Of a stretch of 64,000 nucleotides of DNA, positions 16,901 to 25,567 are shown piece after piece. The translations under genes and the position numbers were made by a program. The notes under the pieces were generated by a model, which saw nothing but the letters and a program-made list of their open reading frames with translations, searched no databases and was not told where the DNA came from. The stretch covers positions 1 through 64,000 of the forward strand of contig CALKHR010000163.1 in NCBI GenBank assembly GCA_937988885.1. The letters are read 5' to 3'. This DNA comes from an uncultured Roseiflexaceae bacterium (GTDB lineage: Bacteria; Chloroflexota; Chloroflexia; Chloroflexales; Roseiflexaceae). Each line of letters opens with the position of its first letter. Position 1 is the stretch's first letter.

Positions 16901-18343
16901 AAGCGCTACAATCAGAATGCTACGTACCAGTAGCCGCCCTCGTTTGAGCTTTTCATTTCTCCTACAAGCTCGTAAAAAGGCGATATCTGTGGCTGTGAGC
17001 TCATCTGTGTGCTCCATAGCCCACTCTCGTGCTTCGGCAAACAGCTTGCCACTCAGCAAGAGATTCTCATCGCGCTGCCTCTGTTCCCAGATCTCCGCCC
17101 GCATTTGTAAAAGGCTGTAATTGGCAGCTTTCCAGGCGATATTGCTCTCAAGAATAGGGTCGATCAGACGGTCGTGGGCCAGTTCGTACCACGTCATAGT
17201 GCGCCGCTCTTCGCCCCGCACCAAGTGGCTATCGATCAAACCTGTAATGACTTCATTGGGCAGCCCTGCACTCTCTTGGGCCTGCTTCAACACCTGATTG
17301 CGCCGCCGATCTACGGTGATCAACTGATTGGTAAACCAATCGCGAATCGCACGCTCCGGCACTCCATGCTTCTCTGCGACAGCTTGTACATGCTGGTCGT
17401 AGTAATCGGCAAGGGTTTGATCGACATCTCCCAATACCTGCAGATCGTCGATGCTGATGCGCGCCTCGTGGTTGCTATCCACTGAGCCAAAGAGATGTTC
17501 CCATAGCCGCAAACAGACCACCTGCAACTGCACAGGCTCGATGTATGGGCCTGCCTCAACCGCTATGCTGCCATCGGGACGCTGGATCTGAATGCTGCGC
17601 AGATCGTTGATCAGTTGGGTGGCGGCCTGATCCTCAAACTGCACTCCGGCCCTGGCCGATGAACCTTGGATGGCTTGGCGCGCCTCGTCGGCGGTGAGCA
17701 GATTGAGCCGGAGCGTATCTTTGAGACGATTCGGGATCGGGTCGAGGAACGGGTCAAGGGCCGCCAAATAATCTTCGCGCATAGCGAACAACGCCCAAAA
17801 GCGAGGGTCCTCGAGCGCTTGCCCTACTTGCTCAAAAAATTCGTGTTTTGCTGCGAGATCAAAGGGATCGATGGCTAAGATCTCTTCGAATTGATCGAAA
17901 ATAAGGACCATTTCAGGGATATTGGTGAGGCTCAGCAGGTGCTGCAAGTAGGAGTGGAGGCTATGCGCCAGCAGTTGTTCGGTGGAGAGCCGATGTTTCT
18001 GAGGTAAGCTATCGTCGATCGAGAGCAGTGTGCTGGCGAGGAAGCGATTGACCGATTGAGGCGCATCGTCTGGCAGTTCTTGACTCACCCGTAACGGTCG
18101 CAAGACAAAGAAGCGCCGTTTACGAAGTTCGGGTATGAGGCCCGCCTGGATCAGCGAGGTTTTGCCGGCCCCCGATGGCGAATGCAGCAATACAATGCGT
18201 TCGGCCACCAGCAACGCGCGTAGCTCACGCAGCGCTCGATCGCGCCCGAATAATTTCTCCCGCTCATTGATCCGGAGGGCTCGCGGGCCTACAAATGGGT
18301 TTGCCCGCAGCGAACCGGAGGCTGGCAAGTTCGCTGTGCTCAT
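13949..18343 (-). CDS. nSTAND1 ATPase with transmembrane segment and WD40 propeller
   Basis: A 1464-residue protein. The N-terminal nSTAND1 NTPase has the lead-in NPFVGPRAL and Walker A SPSGAGKTS (K61), and Walker B MVLIFDQFEEIL near 145. A probable membrane helix of about 20 hydrophobic residues lies near 475-495, followed by a short coiled segment. About 14 WD40 repeats fill roughly 555-1270 with repeated FSPDxxWLA and VxLW patterns. A helical TPR-like tail ends the chain. The start overlaps the stop of the CHAT-SIR2 gene by ATGA (18340-18343), so the two are translationally coupled. By analogy with STAND sensors, the WD40 part would sense a ligand and the ATPase would oligomerise to activate the coupled protease/NADase-like partner. 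The topology, with propeller beyond the membrane helix, is inferred. Confidence 0.92.
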   Translation of the reverse strand: MSTANLPASGSLRANPFVGPRALRINEREKLFGRDRALRELRALLVAERIVLLHSPSGAGKTSLIQAGLIPELRKRRFFVLRPLRVSQELPDDAPQSVNRFLASTLLSIDDSLPQKHRLSTEQLLAHSLHSYLQHLLSLTNIPEMVLIFDQFEEILAIDPFDLAAKHEFFEQVGQALEDPRFWALFAMREDYLAALDPFLDPIPNRLKDTLRLNLLTADEARQAIQGSSARAGVQFEDQAATQLINDLRSIQIQRPDGSIAVEAGPYIEPVQLQVVCLRLWEHLFGSVDSNHEARISIDDLQVLGDVDQTLADYYDQHVQAVAEKHGVPERAIRDWFTNQLITVDRRRNQVLKQAQESAGLPNEVITGLIDSHLVRGEERRTMTWYELAHDRLIDPILESNIAWKAANYSLLQMRAEIWEQRQRDENLLLSGKLFAEAREWAMEHTDELTATDIAFLRACRRNEKLKRGRLLVRSILIVALVILLLISTAAWWFAQQAEANQRLAEESALISRVLQLSTQARQNSEHKPQFALLSALTALEVADEHSVQASGYDSLRTVFATTGGQALRGHTGQVRVMAFSPDNQWLATGDDDGTIRIWRPSEPEKPVWVLTDHATPIRDLAFSNDARWLASGSSVGSVWLWDVRTFSNSTQPKPIRLPASAHQDVLQIAFSPDSRWLITSNLDKTVRIWSITDQTLQYNITLNNTGSALTVSPDGRWVAVGTEQGELWVFDLTDSSQEISQPITPNNAIYALAFAPNSNQLFIGYMDGTVQCSAIVPDQIPSLTGGCTISTQSGEPITVSQIKQPGAGIHRLVVQKKALIATDTEGVLWQWANGDLTQTPIRQRDPSGAITAMTVDPDSNWVVTGDKHGSLRFWPLTAAHTPFVVHGHEDEVLALAFSPNGDWMVSSGADSDGNGSVRLWRARSPEHEPQTFRLGKNQDHIASSSTLLAASGQDKVLVWQQNALEKKPLELPIKGFISELAFSPDGQWLTAGTYDGSLWLWRTDQLTATVEPIKMHDAVIAALDFSSDSSHLLSGSYDGSVYLWDLNRPNTPQLLGTHTKQVRAMRISSQGTWLASAAQDDGGVSVWRNIAKPQQVRELQAGSSVTLDFSPDERWLAVGNREGELWLWNTEQWNTPVLTTTLHSAELRQVRFSPDNRWLATAGNDGVIQLIRLDNPHAEPITLYGHTKAIKALRFSSDGSLLASASEDNTIALWPVQKPGEASLMLYGHENRVTDLTFLVGDRLLASSGADGTVRLWRTHNSDLQSQICSITGRNPSLSEWLQLHPEESYRSLCNNIARPLDYYDNLLKQEGIAAAIHAYQEDQQRDSTLAPLVAWVIARAAGKSEQDMSQALAWYQVAYEIDPQLRGVRYDDLNTICANGSASAYLEQTLEVCNAAEGLKLNYNNIYFNRAIVLGKLGRTDEASSDLERFLDYAEGLRNDQQNIEQAEKWHADLEEGHNPFR

Positions 18344-20445
18344 ACTCGGTGACCGCCGAGACGTGTATGCAGTTCACGAATAAAATCCGCAGCTCGCCCC
18401 CAATACAAGTTGATATTGAAGGCATCTTTGTTGGTGAAATTGCCTGTGAAGTATTCCTCTAAGTAGCTTTGGGCGTGTCGAGGCGAAAGGGCGCGCCCTT
18501 CCTCGGGCGCAACTTGCACCGCTAGATGCGCGTAGTGGGCCAAACGGGGAGCGCCACTCTGATTCATCATACTGCGGAACACCACGCGGAAGGTGCCATC
18601 GTCGGGGCGGAAGCCGAGCATCAGGAGCGCTGTATCGACCAGTTGCTCGCGCACAATCGCTGGGATACGCCCTTTGTTTTGGGTGATGCCGATCAGATAA
18701 TCGAAATGGTTATCCTCGGTGAGCACCAATGAATCCGGTTCTTGATAACTGCCAAACAACCGGTACACCAATGGTTGCTGGGGCGTTGGCATCACCTCAT
18801 CAACAGTGCTATTCGAGCAGGCATTGCGGGTGTAATCGTTCCAGGGCGAGAACAACACCTGCGGATCTTTGCCGGCCTGTTTGAGGGCGTAGATAAGCAG
18901 ATTGCTGGGATCCGCGGTGATGTAGATTGGCAATGGCAGGTTCGCCAGTGTCCAATATGGCTCGGCTGGATTCCGGGCTTGCTCGGCTTTCCAAGCGAAC
19001 AGCAGCCAACGGTCAAGTAGCTCCAACAGCTTGCGCCGTGGAATCTGCTCTAGATCCAGGGTTCGTTCCTCGCTGGGCAAGCTGTTCATATGGCGGCGGC
19101 GCACCTCGGAACAGAGCGAGCGAAGCAGCACCATTTCGAGGAAATGCTTCTTTTTTTGCACGAACAGAAATTGCGCCACCTGTGGCAGCCCTTCGCGGTC
19201 GTGCGGCGCGAGCGGGAAGTGAAAGCGCTCGGCGAGCGAACGAGCTAATTCACTGCGCGAGCCAACCAGTCCTTCCAGTAGATCTGGTCCAAGGATGGGT
19301 GTGCATATCTCGTCGCGAATGCTCTCCAGCAGTGGTTCCCACTTCTCCTCGATCTTGCTGCTCTGCTGATCGGTGAAGCCGGGCTTATACCATAGTTTCC
19401 CGCTTTTGAGCCGCATAAAGAGCACTGGCATCCAAAAGTCGTGGCGCTCGCGCACACAGCTGCGCGCAATCGCTAGCGCCCGATCGACCTGGCCATCCCG
19501 CTGAAGTTCTTCGAAGAAAGTATGCAGCAATGGCTGGACCGTTTCGAGCGAGACGAAGCCCTGCATCGCGATCACCGCAGGGATACCAGCGATAGCGAGC
19601 TTTGGGCCAAGCAGCGTTGTCGCTGCTCTCGTGTTCGACGCCGCGCTTTGGCAGGCTGCGAGCACAACCAAGCGTGGGCGCTCGATCAGCTCCTCGATCT
19701 GCGTCACAAGCTGGTGACCTTTGATCAGCGAGATCTGGTGTTGAGCATCCTCCAAAAATAGGATCGTCTCCTCTTGGTGTTCGCTCGCATGCGCCATGAG
19801 GTAGATGATGTCGTAGCCCTGCCGTAAATGATGAATCAGCGCTTCGAAAGTGGCTGGTTGCTGTTCGCCAAGGATCGTGGTGTGAATACCGCTGAGTGCT
19901 TGGCGAGCGAGTTGCACTTGGTATGGCACATCGAGCGCTTGTAGACGGAAGCGATCAAGTCCCTGCGGATTCGCGATCACTACTAAGGCGCGCAGATCGC
20001 CACGCGCCCGTGATTTGATTGGCTGGAAATCTGGGCTGGAGAGATAGCGCGAAAAGAAAAGTCGTTCGCCGCTGCTCAACAATGGCTGATTGGGGCGCCG
20101 TGGGTCGCGCAAGGCTTCCCAACGCAACGTGTGTAACTCGGTGTTCGTGCGTTCGATGGCGATGCGTATCCGTAACGGCGCATTGTTCCGATCTGCGAGA
20201 TGACGCGCCTGTTCGATAGCGTTGTGTACTTCCTCGTTTTTGAACACCATCTCGCCGAGCGCAACGCCATACTGCTGCATATGTTGCGCATATTGCCGAA
20301 GTGCATCGAAATCAAACGAGATCGGTACAGGCGCAGCGAGCGGACGCGTTTCGCTGTCGGTATCGGGTTCGGTGATACGTACATCAATGCTGTAACGTTC
20401 ACGATCATACCGTGAGAGGGCCAATTCGATATCAATTGCTGTCAT
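18340..20445 (-). CDS. CHAT protease fused to SIR2-like domain
   Basis: A 701-residue protein. Residues about 100-370 form a CHAT (caspase-fold) protease with the His/Cys dyad visible as H219 in IIYLMAHASE and C265 in LVVLAACQSA. From about 390 onward a SIR2-like domain begins with EICTPILGPDLLEGLVGSR and continues to the C-terminus; SIR2 domains in conflict systems often hydrolyse NAD. The ATG at 20445 is chosen because AT-rich -10-like sequences lie just upstream (20484-20489 on this strand), which would place a GTG at 20490 before the transcript start. It is coupled by a 4-bp overlap to the nSTAND1-WD40 gene. The pair has the domain set of counter-invader or cell-death systems described in multicellular bacteria; immunity is an inference. 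Confidence 0.85.
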   Translation of the reverse strand: MTAIDIELALSRYDRERYSIDVRITEPDTDSETRPLAAPVPISFDFDALRQYAQHMQQYGVALGEMVFKNEEVHNAIEQARHLADRNNAPLRIRIAIERTNTELHTLRWEALRDPRRPNQPLLSSGERLFFSRYLSSPDFQPIKSRARGDLRALVVIANPQGLDRFRLQALDVPYQVQLARQALSGIHTTILGEQQPATFEALIHHLRQGYDIIYLMAHASEHQEETILFLEDAQHQISLIKGHQLVTQIEELIERPRLVVLAACQSAASNTRAATTLLGPKLAIAGIPAVIAMQGFVSLETVQPLLHTFFEELQRDGQVDRALAIARSCVRERHDFWMPVLFMRLKSGKLWYKPGFTDQQSSKIEEKWEPLLESIRDEICTPILGPDLLEGLVGSRSELARSLAERFHFPLAPHDREGLPQVAQFLFVQKKKHFLEMVLLRSLCSEVRRRHMNSLPSEERTLDLEQIPRRKLLELLDRWLLFAWKAEQARNPAEPYWTLANLPLPIYITADPSNLLIYALKQAGKDPQVLFSPWNDYTRNACSNSTVDEVMPTPQQPLVYRLFGSYQEPDSLVLTEDNHFDYLIGITQNKGRIPAIVREQLVDTALLMLGFRPDDGTFRVVFRSMMNQSGAPRLAHYAHLAVQVAPEEGRALSPRHAQSYLEEYFTGNFTNKDAFNINLYWGRAADFIRELHTRLGGHRV

Positions 20446-20697
20446 AGCTATGGCATGTGTTTGTAAGATCGCATATAATCCATAATACACTATAAACGTA
20501 TAAAGTCTAGTATTTGATAAAGTGTTTAGTGGATGATGGTATTTTTAATAATAAAAACACTATTTTTGAATTAAAACTAAATTTTAACCTGTGTAGTGTC
20601 GGTGTTCTTAGGGTTTTTTGTTTGTTGAAAATGTGAATATTGGTGTTTAATGATCAATGGTGTTGTGTTGTCGCATACCTATAGAGGAGGCTGGGCT
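20446..20697. promoter_or_regulatory. AT-rich divergent promoter region
   Basis: This 250-bp gap between the leftward CHAT-SIR2 gene and the rightward secreted-protein gene is far more AT-rich than its surroundings, especially 20480-20620. It includes an AGTGTTT/AAACACT inverted repeat around 20519-20562 and several -10-like hexamers. No single promoter can be fixed. The AT-rich block would suit binding by a xenogeneic silencer-like protein. Confidence 0.5.
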
Positions 20698-21201
20698 ATG
20701 TCGATCAGACGAATCGTGTTGAGTTTGCTCGCTGTGATGATCGTGTTTTCGGTGCCAGCTATCGCCTTTGCAGCTACTATCAGTGGTTCTGTTACATTTA
20801 GCGGAGATACGCCAAGAAGTGGGGACATCCTTGTGATATCCCTACGTAACAGTTCAAATCTGCGTTCTCATGAGCAAACGATTGGTGTGGGCGGTCAATC
20901 GCCGCCTTATAATTTCACTATCAACACATCGAATTTGGCGAACGGTACGTATCGTGTGGTTGCTGAACTTGGTGATGCCAATCGTACCCGCCGATATAGG
21001 GGCGACACCACAATCACCTATAATGGTGGCGATATTTCGGCAGGGACGATACTGATGAGTGAATCTCCAGGTCGCATCGGCGATACAAGCAGCGGTACGC
21101 TCCGTCTGCTGATCGGGGTTGTTCTTGCGGCACTGGCTGGTTTACTGCTGCTCTGGCGTCGATTACGCATTCGCCGTCGGCAGCGTTGGGCGCTTGGGTA
21201 G
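20698..21201 (+). CDS. secreted protein with C-terminal membrane anchor
   Basis: A 167-residue protein with a signal peptide (SIRR, hydrophobic core, cleavage near AFA-AT at about residue 25). A beta-sandwich-like extracellular part (about 26-125) is rich in Ser, Thr, Gly and Asn. It ends with a hydrophobic helix (about 134-155) and an Arg-rich tail RRLRIRRRQR, the usual arrangement of a type I anchored surface protein. The extracellular part resembles a carboxypeptidase-regulatory-like or Ig-like fold by pattern (GSVTFSGDTPRSGD...), but this is weak. GAGGAGG at 20684-20690 fixes the start. It is the first gene of a probable unit with the C25-like protein 89 bp downstream. Confidence 0.75.
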   Translation: MSIRRIVLSLLAVMIVFSVPAIAFAATISGSVTFSGDTPRSGDILVISLRNSSNLRSHEQTIGVGGQSPPYNFTINTSNLANGTYRVVAELGDANRTRRYRGDTTITYNGGDISAGTILMSESPGRIGDTSSGTLRLLIGVVLAALAGLLLLWRRLRIRRRQRWALG

Positions 21202-21290
21202 GTTGTCATAATAGAATGATGGGCAACTGCATCGATTCAGCCATCGTGTGAGTGTTTATCGTGCGTTGATCTGTTCAAGTGAGGTCTGCT

Positions 21291-23057
21291 ATGGCACTTA
21301 CCCAGCAACATCAATCGCTACACATAGCTGCGCTCATCCAAGAGGCGCATCAATCGATCACTTCGCTTGAATGGGAGCTTCATCAATTGCGCCAGATCGT
21401 TGCAGAGCTTGAAGAGGCGTATCAAGCTATGATTTCTGCCGATCCCCCTGTGCGCACATCGGCAACGCAAGGTCCACTCATTCTGATCGATGGTCCAACG
21501 CTAGATCCTGAAGCCCGGGTGGTGGCCAATGGTTTGTTGGCCACCACTGGCGAGCCTCTCCTTACCATCGATGCCATCAACGCGAGTAGATTGGCGCAAA
21601 ACAATATCCTTGTCGAAAAGCAGCATGATCCCGATTATCACCTGCACTCAGCACGGCGGAATAGCGATCGAGACAGCGTGCTCGGTATGCTATTTGGCGA
21701 AGAAAACGACCTCACCAAAGCCAAATGGGCGATGATTGTCCCGGCGGGAGAGGATGCCGCGCTGATCCAAGCAATGACGCCATTGATCGCCAAGCGCTGT
21801 GCCGATCAAGGCTTACCCGTGCCGTCTCTAACGTTTCGGGCGGGTGAGACGTGTGGGGAATGGCTGAGCCGCCATGTGGCCGATCTGCGCGATCCGTTGC
21901 GGAGCGGTGTGCCCGTTTTTGTGCATCAACCAGGTGAGTCGAGTACCGCTTGGCTCAGTCGCCACGGCGTGATGGTTGGCCCAGTCGATCCCCGCCGTGG
22001 CGTGCCGTTTTATTTGTTGATCGTGGCTCGGCCAGGCGCCCTGTACCAGAACGACGACAATGTCATTCCGTTCAGCTTTCAGTATGAACTCGACTTATTT
22101 TGGGGTGTGGGCCGCGTGTGTTTTACCGATCCACAGACTGGTCAGCACGACCTCGCCGCCTACACCGCCTATGCTGAACAGGTCGTTGCTACTGAACAAG
22201 CGTGGCAGCCTGCAGTGCAGCGTCACATCGCCTATTTCGGCACGCGGCACACCGCCGATATTGCGACACGCCTCAGCACTACTGAGCTGCTACAGCCCTT
22301 GATCGAGGGCGCGGATCAGCGACCGAGTCTTGCTGTACAGTTTGGCTTTACGCAGCAGGCTTGGCTAGCATCGGAGGCCACCAAGGAGAATCTCGGGCAC
22401 TTGCTGCGTGGCGAGATGCCCGGTGGATTGCCCGCGCTGTTGTTCAGCGCGAATCACGGTTTGGGCTTTCCGTTGGGCCATCATCTTCAGACGGCTCATC
22501 AGGGCGCGCTGATCTGCCAAGATTGGCCGGGCGCAGGACCGCTCAAGCGCCAGCATTGGTTTGCTGCAGAGGATCTCGATGATAGCGTGCAGCTCAACGG
22601 GATGATTGTGGTCAACTTCGCCTGTTATAGCATGGGTTGCCCACAAGAGGACCAGTTTGTATTCATTGCAGGGCAAGCGCGCCCGCAGATCGCTCCGTAT
22701 GCGATGGTGGCGCAGTTGCCGCAACGGATGCTGACATACGGGGCACTCGCGGTGCTCGGGCATGTTGATCGAGCGTGGTCGCACTCCTTCCGCACCGTTG
22801 ATACTCCCGCCCAAACGCAGCGTTTTGAGGCGCTGTTGGGGCGCTTGATGCGTGGCGACCGGGTGGGTGCCGCGACAGATGCGTTCAATATGGTTCAGGG
22901 TGAGTTGGCCGCTCGGTTAGCAGATCGGTTGGAGCAGATGCAATTCGGCTACCAGATGAGCCCGCTTGAGCTCAGTAGTTTGTGGGTCGCTCGCAACGAT
23001 GCCCGAAACTATGCGCTGCTCGGCGACCCGGCTGTACGTTTGCCGTTTGCTGTATAG
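21291..23057 (+). CDS. clan CD (gingipain/C25-like) cysteine peptidase homologue
   Basis: A 588-residue cytoplasmic protein. An N-terminal coiled-coil-like helix (about 5-50) precedes a caspase-hemoglobinase fold. The probable catalytic dyad is H389 in LLFSANHGLG and C445 in VVNFACYSMG, each following a hydrophobic strand as in gingipain, caspase and CHAT peptidases. The C-terminal YALLGDPAVRLP motif is also seen in CHAT and C25 proteins. No signal peptide is present, unlike secreted gingipains. The ATG at 21291 has GAGG at 21281-21284. It is 7 bp upstream of the gluzincin gene, so the two are cotranscribed. Substrate and trigger are unknown. It lies opposite a CHAT-SIR2/nSTAND1 pair and may be a second protease arm. 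Confidence 0.75.
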   Translation: MALTQQHQSLHIAALIQEAHQSITSLEWELHQLRQIVAELEEAYQAMISADPPVRTSATQGPLILIDGPTLDPEARVVANGLLATTGEPLLTIDAINASRLAQNNILVEKQHDPDYHLHSARRNSDRDSVLGMLFGEENDLTKAKWAMIVPAGEDAALIQAMTPLIAKRCADQGLPVPSLTFRAGETCGEWLSRHVADLRDPLRSGVPVFVHQPGESSTAWLSRHGVMVGPVDPRRGVPFYLLIVARPGALYQNDDNVIPFSFQYELDLFWGVGRVCFTDPQTGQHDLAAYTAYAEQVVATEQAWQPAVQRHIAYFGTRHTADIATRLSTTELLQPLIEGADQRPSLAVQFGFTQQAWLASEATKENLGHLLRGEMPGGLPALLFSANHGLGFPLGHHLQTAHQGALICQDWPGAGPLKRQHWFAAEDLDDSVQLNGMIVVNFACYSMGCPQEDQFVFIAGQARPQIAPYAMVAQLPQRMLTYGALAVLGHVDRAWSHSFRTVDTPAQTQRFEALLGRLMRGDRVGAATDAFNMVQGELAARLADRLEQMQFGYQMSPLELSSLWVARNDARNYALLGDPAVRLPFAV

Positions 23058-23064
23058 GTTATCG

Positions 23065-23994
23065 ATGAAAATACCACAAGATTCATTACCGCCTTGGTGG
23101 GAACGTCTCAAACGAATCAACAGCTATGTGTTCGAGCGACCATGGTTGATCGGGATTATTGCTTCTATAGCCCTGATCACGATTCTCATATCATTGTCTG
23201 GCGAGATTTCACTCGCGTATCTGTCGGGCCGGAAACCAACTCCGGTGATTGCGCCACCGCAAGCCATCAACGGCCAGTTCTCTTATCCCGAGACAGCACG
23301 CCAACCGCATATGGAGCAGCCGTTGGTGGGTTCGGCGGTTTCGAGCACAAGTTTTACGTTGTTAATCGAGCCGGGCCTGTACGACGATCATCATACAGCT
23401 ATCCGCGACGAATTAGACCGAGCGTTTGTCTATGTGAAGGAGCGCTTCGGGATCAACGCAACCGCACCTTTTACCGTGGGTATCACGCTTCAGCAGGATT
23501 GCCAACTGCATGGCTCCGCCTATACTGAGGACTCGGTGGTGCAGGTCTTTTCGTGTAATGCGATCGATTATCGGCGCGCGGTAGCGATCCTCGCCCACGA
23601 ATTTGCCCATCAATTTGAGTATGAGCGCTATGGAGCGGCGCATCTCACTTCGGATCTGGCCCTCTCAGAAGGATTCGCCACGTGGGCAGCTGGCTCCTAC
23701 TGGTTAGGCGGTCAGCCGAATTTTCGGGCCTACGTGCGCAATCAGCAGGCGGCCGGGAAGATCTTCCCCATGGCGACGGGGTTCGCGAATCTCGATATCG
23801 CCTCTATGAACGCGCTTTATTACCAGTGGGCCAGTTTTGTCGAGTTTCTGATCGAGACGTATGGCCGTGATGCCTTTGATCGGCTGTATGTCACTGGTCA
23901 GAGCGCGCCTGGTTCGGCTGCGTACGCACAAATCTACGACGGTAAAAGTCTTGAGGTGCTAGAGCAGGAATGGCTGGTCTGGCTCAACAAGTGA
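23065..23994 (+). CDS. membrane-anchored gluzincin-like metallopeptidase
   Basis: A 309-residue protein with a short cytoplasmic start, one membrane helix (about 27-46) and an exterior domain. The zinc motif H178-E-F-A-H182 lies in ILAHEFAHQFE, and a probable third ligand E202 sits in LSEGFATW, 20 residues later, the spacing of gluzincins (peptidase MA-like). It would act outside the cytoplasmic membrane. Its start is 7 bp after the stop of the C25-like gene. The convergent sortase gene begins its 3' end 27 bp downstream. Peptidase activity is likely from the intact motif; the substrate is unknown. Confidence 0.82.
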   Translation: MKIPQDSLPPWWERLKRINSYVFERPWLIGIIASIALITILISLSGEISLAYLSGRKPTPVIAPPQAINGQFSYPETARQPHMEQPLVGSAVSSTSFTLLIEPGLYDDHHTAIRDELDRAFVYVKERFGINATAPFTVGITLQQDCQLHGSAYTEDSVVQVFSCNAIDYRRAVAILAHEFAHQFEYERYGAAHLTSDLALSEGFATWAAGSYWLGGQPNFRAYVRNQQAAGKIFPMATGFANLDIASMNALYYQWASFVEFLIETYGRDAFDRLYVTGQSAPGSAAYAQIYDGKSLEVLEQEWLVWLNK

Positions 23995-24021
23995 TGTTGT
24001 AACGAGTTCCACGCCTCTCGC

Positions 24022-25128
24022 TTAATATTCGGGTACCGATCCCACCAAATCGGCCACCACGATCAATCGTTGCAAGTCCCAATTCGTGCAAGTTACCAGC
24101 GTCAATATCGGGTCGAGCGTTGGGTCGAGCACGTACACCTCGTTTGGCCAAACCACGAACGAACGGTTGACGCGGTACTCATATCGCCAACCGCCGCCGT
24201 ACACGTACACCTGGTCGTTCGGCTTAAGCGCGTGGAGGTTGGCGAAAATCGCGCCGCGTAGCCCCATATGCCCAGCGATGCCCACATTCCCCGCATCGCC
24301 GGGTAGCCCCGTGCCTTGCAAGTATCCCGCAGCGTATTCGGCATTTGCCCAGGTATCATCGACGATCGGTACCTCATAGACTGTTGTGTCGAGATTGATG
24401 GCTGGGATGATCAATCGATTGGGCCGTGGATCTGGCACATTGCTCGCTTGACGGGCCATTGGGCGCTGGCCCGCCGCTAGATAATCATCAACAACAGTGT
24501 AATGTCGGGAGAATTGAGTCGATGAAGGAAGGCGCTGCGCAATGCTGTTTCGCGGCTCGGTGGGTAATAGGTTCGCAAGTTCGGCGGTTGTCATGCCGTT
24601 GCGCATTGTTGGAGAGGGTGGTGAGTTTCTGCGTATCGGGCGGTCGGCGAGCGTTGTCAGCAGATCTTCACGAGGATCGAACCTAGGCAGGGTTGCTGCG
24701 GTCGCTTGGCTTTGTGTGCGCGGCTTGAACATCCAATCATAGAGCGGACCATCGGCGAACCAATAACCGACCGTGAGGGCCGAGGCCAGCATCAGCGCAT
24801 ATGCGGAACGCTGCAGCATCGAATCAAATATGGTTGGTTGTAGATACTTTTCGAGCGCCTGCGATCGCCAAGATTCTAGTGAGCGGAGATAGAGTGGTCG
24901 AGCTAGAGCGTGTGAATTGGGAGGTCTCTCGCTCAATAACTGGTACAGGAGCGCTTGCGCAGCGTGGTGATCGGTCTGCGATGCAAATGGAGGAATATGC
25001 GCTAACAGTTCCTGTAAGAGCGAGGTTTTGGCGTTCTGATTGGATGCGGTGGAGACTGGGGTGCTGAGCATCTGCCGCAGCAACATGGTAGCATCATCCG
25101 TAGCGCTCCATGTCGGTTGATGAAGCAT
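24022..25128 (-). CDS. sortase (class D/E-like) with long N-terminal cytoplasmic part
   Basis: A 368-residue protein. The first 100 residues are soluble and helical. One membrane helix follows at about 107-126, then a Pro/Arg-rich linker, then a sortase domain from about 235. The catalytic triad is visible as H287 in GIAGHMG, C347 in LTLVTCTN and R354 in LQRLIVV. Sortases cut surface proteins at an LPxTG-like signal and attach them to the wall or to pilins. The start at 25128 is set by TGGAGGCAG ending 3 nt upstream; longer starts would run into the next gene. The large cytoplasmic extension is unusual for sortases. No clear LPxTG protein is seen in the window; the anchored protein at 20698 lacks such a motif. 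Confidence 0.88.
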   Translation of the reverse strand: MLHQPTWSATDDATMLLRQMLSTPVSTASNQNAKTSLLQELLAHIPPFASQTDHHAAQALLYQLLSERPPNSHALARPLYLRSLESWRSQALEKYLQPTIFDSMLQRSAYALMLASALTVGYWFADGPLYDWMFKPRTQSQATAATLPRFDPREDLLTTLADRPIRRNSPPSPTMRNGMTTAELANLLPTEPRNSIAQRLPSSTQFSRHYTVVDDYLAAGQRPMARQASNVPDPRPNRLIIPAINLDTTVYEVPIVDDTWANAEYAAGYLQGTGLPGDAGNVGIAGHMGLRGAIFANLHALKPNDQVYVYGGGWRYEYRVNRSFVVWPNEVYVLDPTLDPILTLVTCTNWDLQRLIVVADLVGSVPEY

Positions 25129-25151
25129 CGCTGCCTCCACTTCTGTGTAAT

Positions 25152-25430
25152 CTATTTTTCCACCGTCTGTATCACGATCCCGCCGAAGCGCGCCTCCTCG
25201 GCGCGACACGGAATGCCATCGATGAAACAGATATCGCTTGGGTATCGCTCGCCAGTATCGGCGTAATGGGCGACGATACCTGTACCCAATAGCGTCTCAT
25301 TGCCGAACCTGATCGGTCGTCCGTTACGGTCGCTGACCCACTTCTCACATTCACTACAGACATATGCCGGATAGCGTGGGACGTAGTCTACTGCAGTATC
25401 ACAGATTGGGCAGAACTGTTCCTCTTTCAT
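25152..25430 (-). CDS. small zinc-ribbon protein
   Basis: A 92-residue protein with two CxxC knuckles, CPIC (7-10) and CSEC (25-28), forming a probable zinc ribbon. An acidic beta-rich tail follows. It lies 23 bp upstream of the sortase gene on the same strand and may be cotranscribed. No named family is recognised; such ribbons bind nucleic acid or proteins. Confidence 0.7.
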   Translation of the reverse strand: MKEEQFCPICDTAVDYVPRYPAYVCSECEKWVSDRNGRPIRFGNETLLGTGIVAHYADTGERYPSDICFIDGIPCRAEEARFGGIVIQTVEK

Positions 25431-25567
25431 GGCCTGCTCGCTTCAGCATACACATGGGACGGATATAGCTTTCATTATATGCGAAATGGCAGAATAGTAG
25501 CAGAAGTACAGCGTTTACCTTATACTAAACGCATGCTTGACGAAAATTCTATGAATCACGAGCTTGT

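Noticed and set aside
25443..25456. CAGCATACACATGG, like the TACACA region of RNA C
   Set aside because: No CGTAC/GTACG stem or internal-loop motif flanks it, so it is taken as chance.
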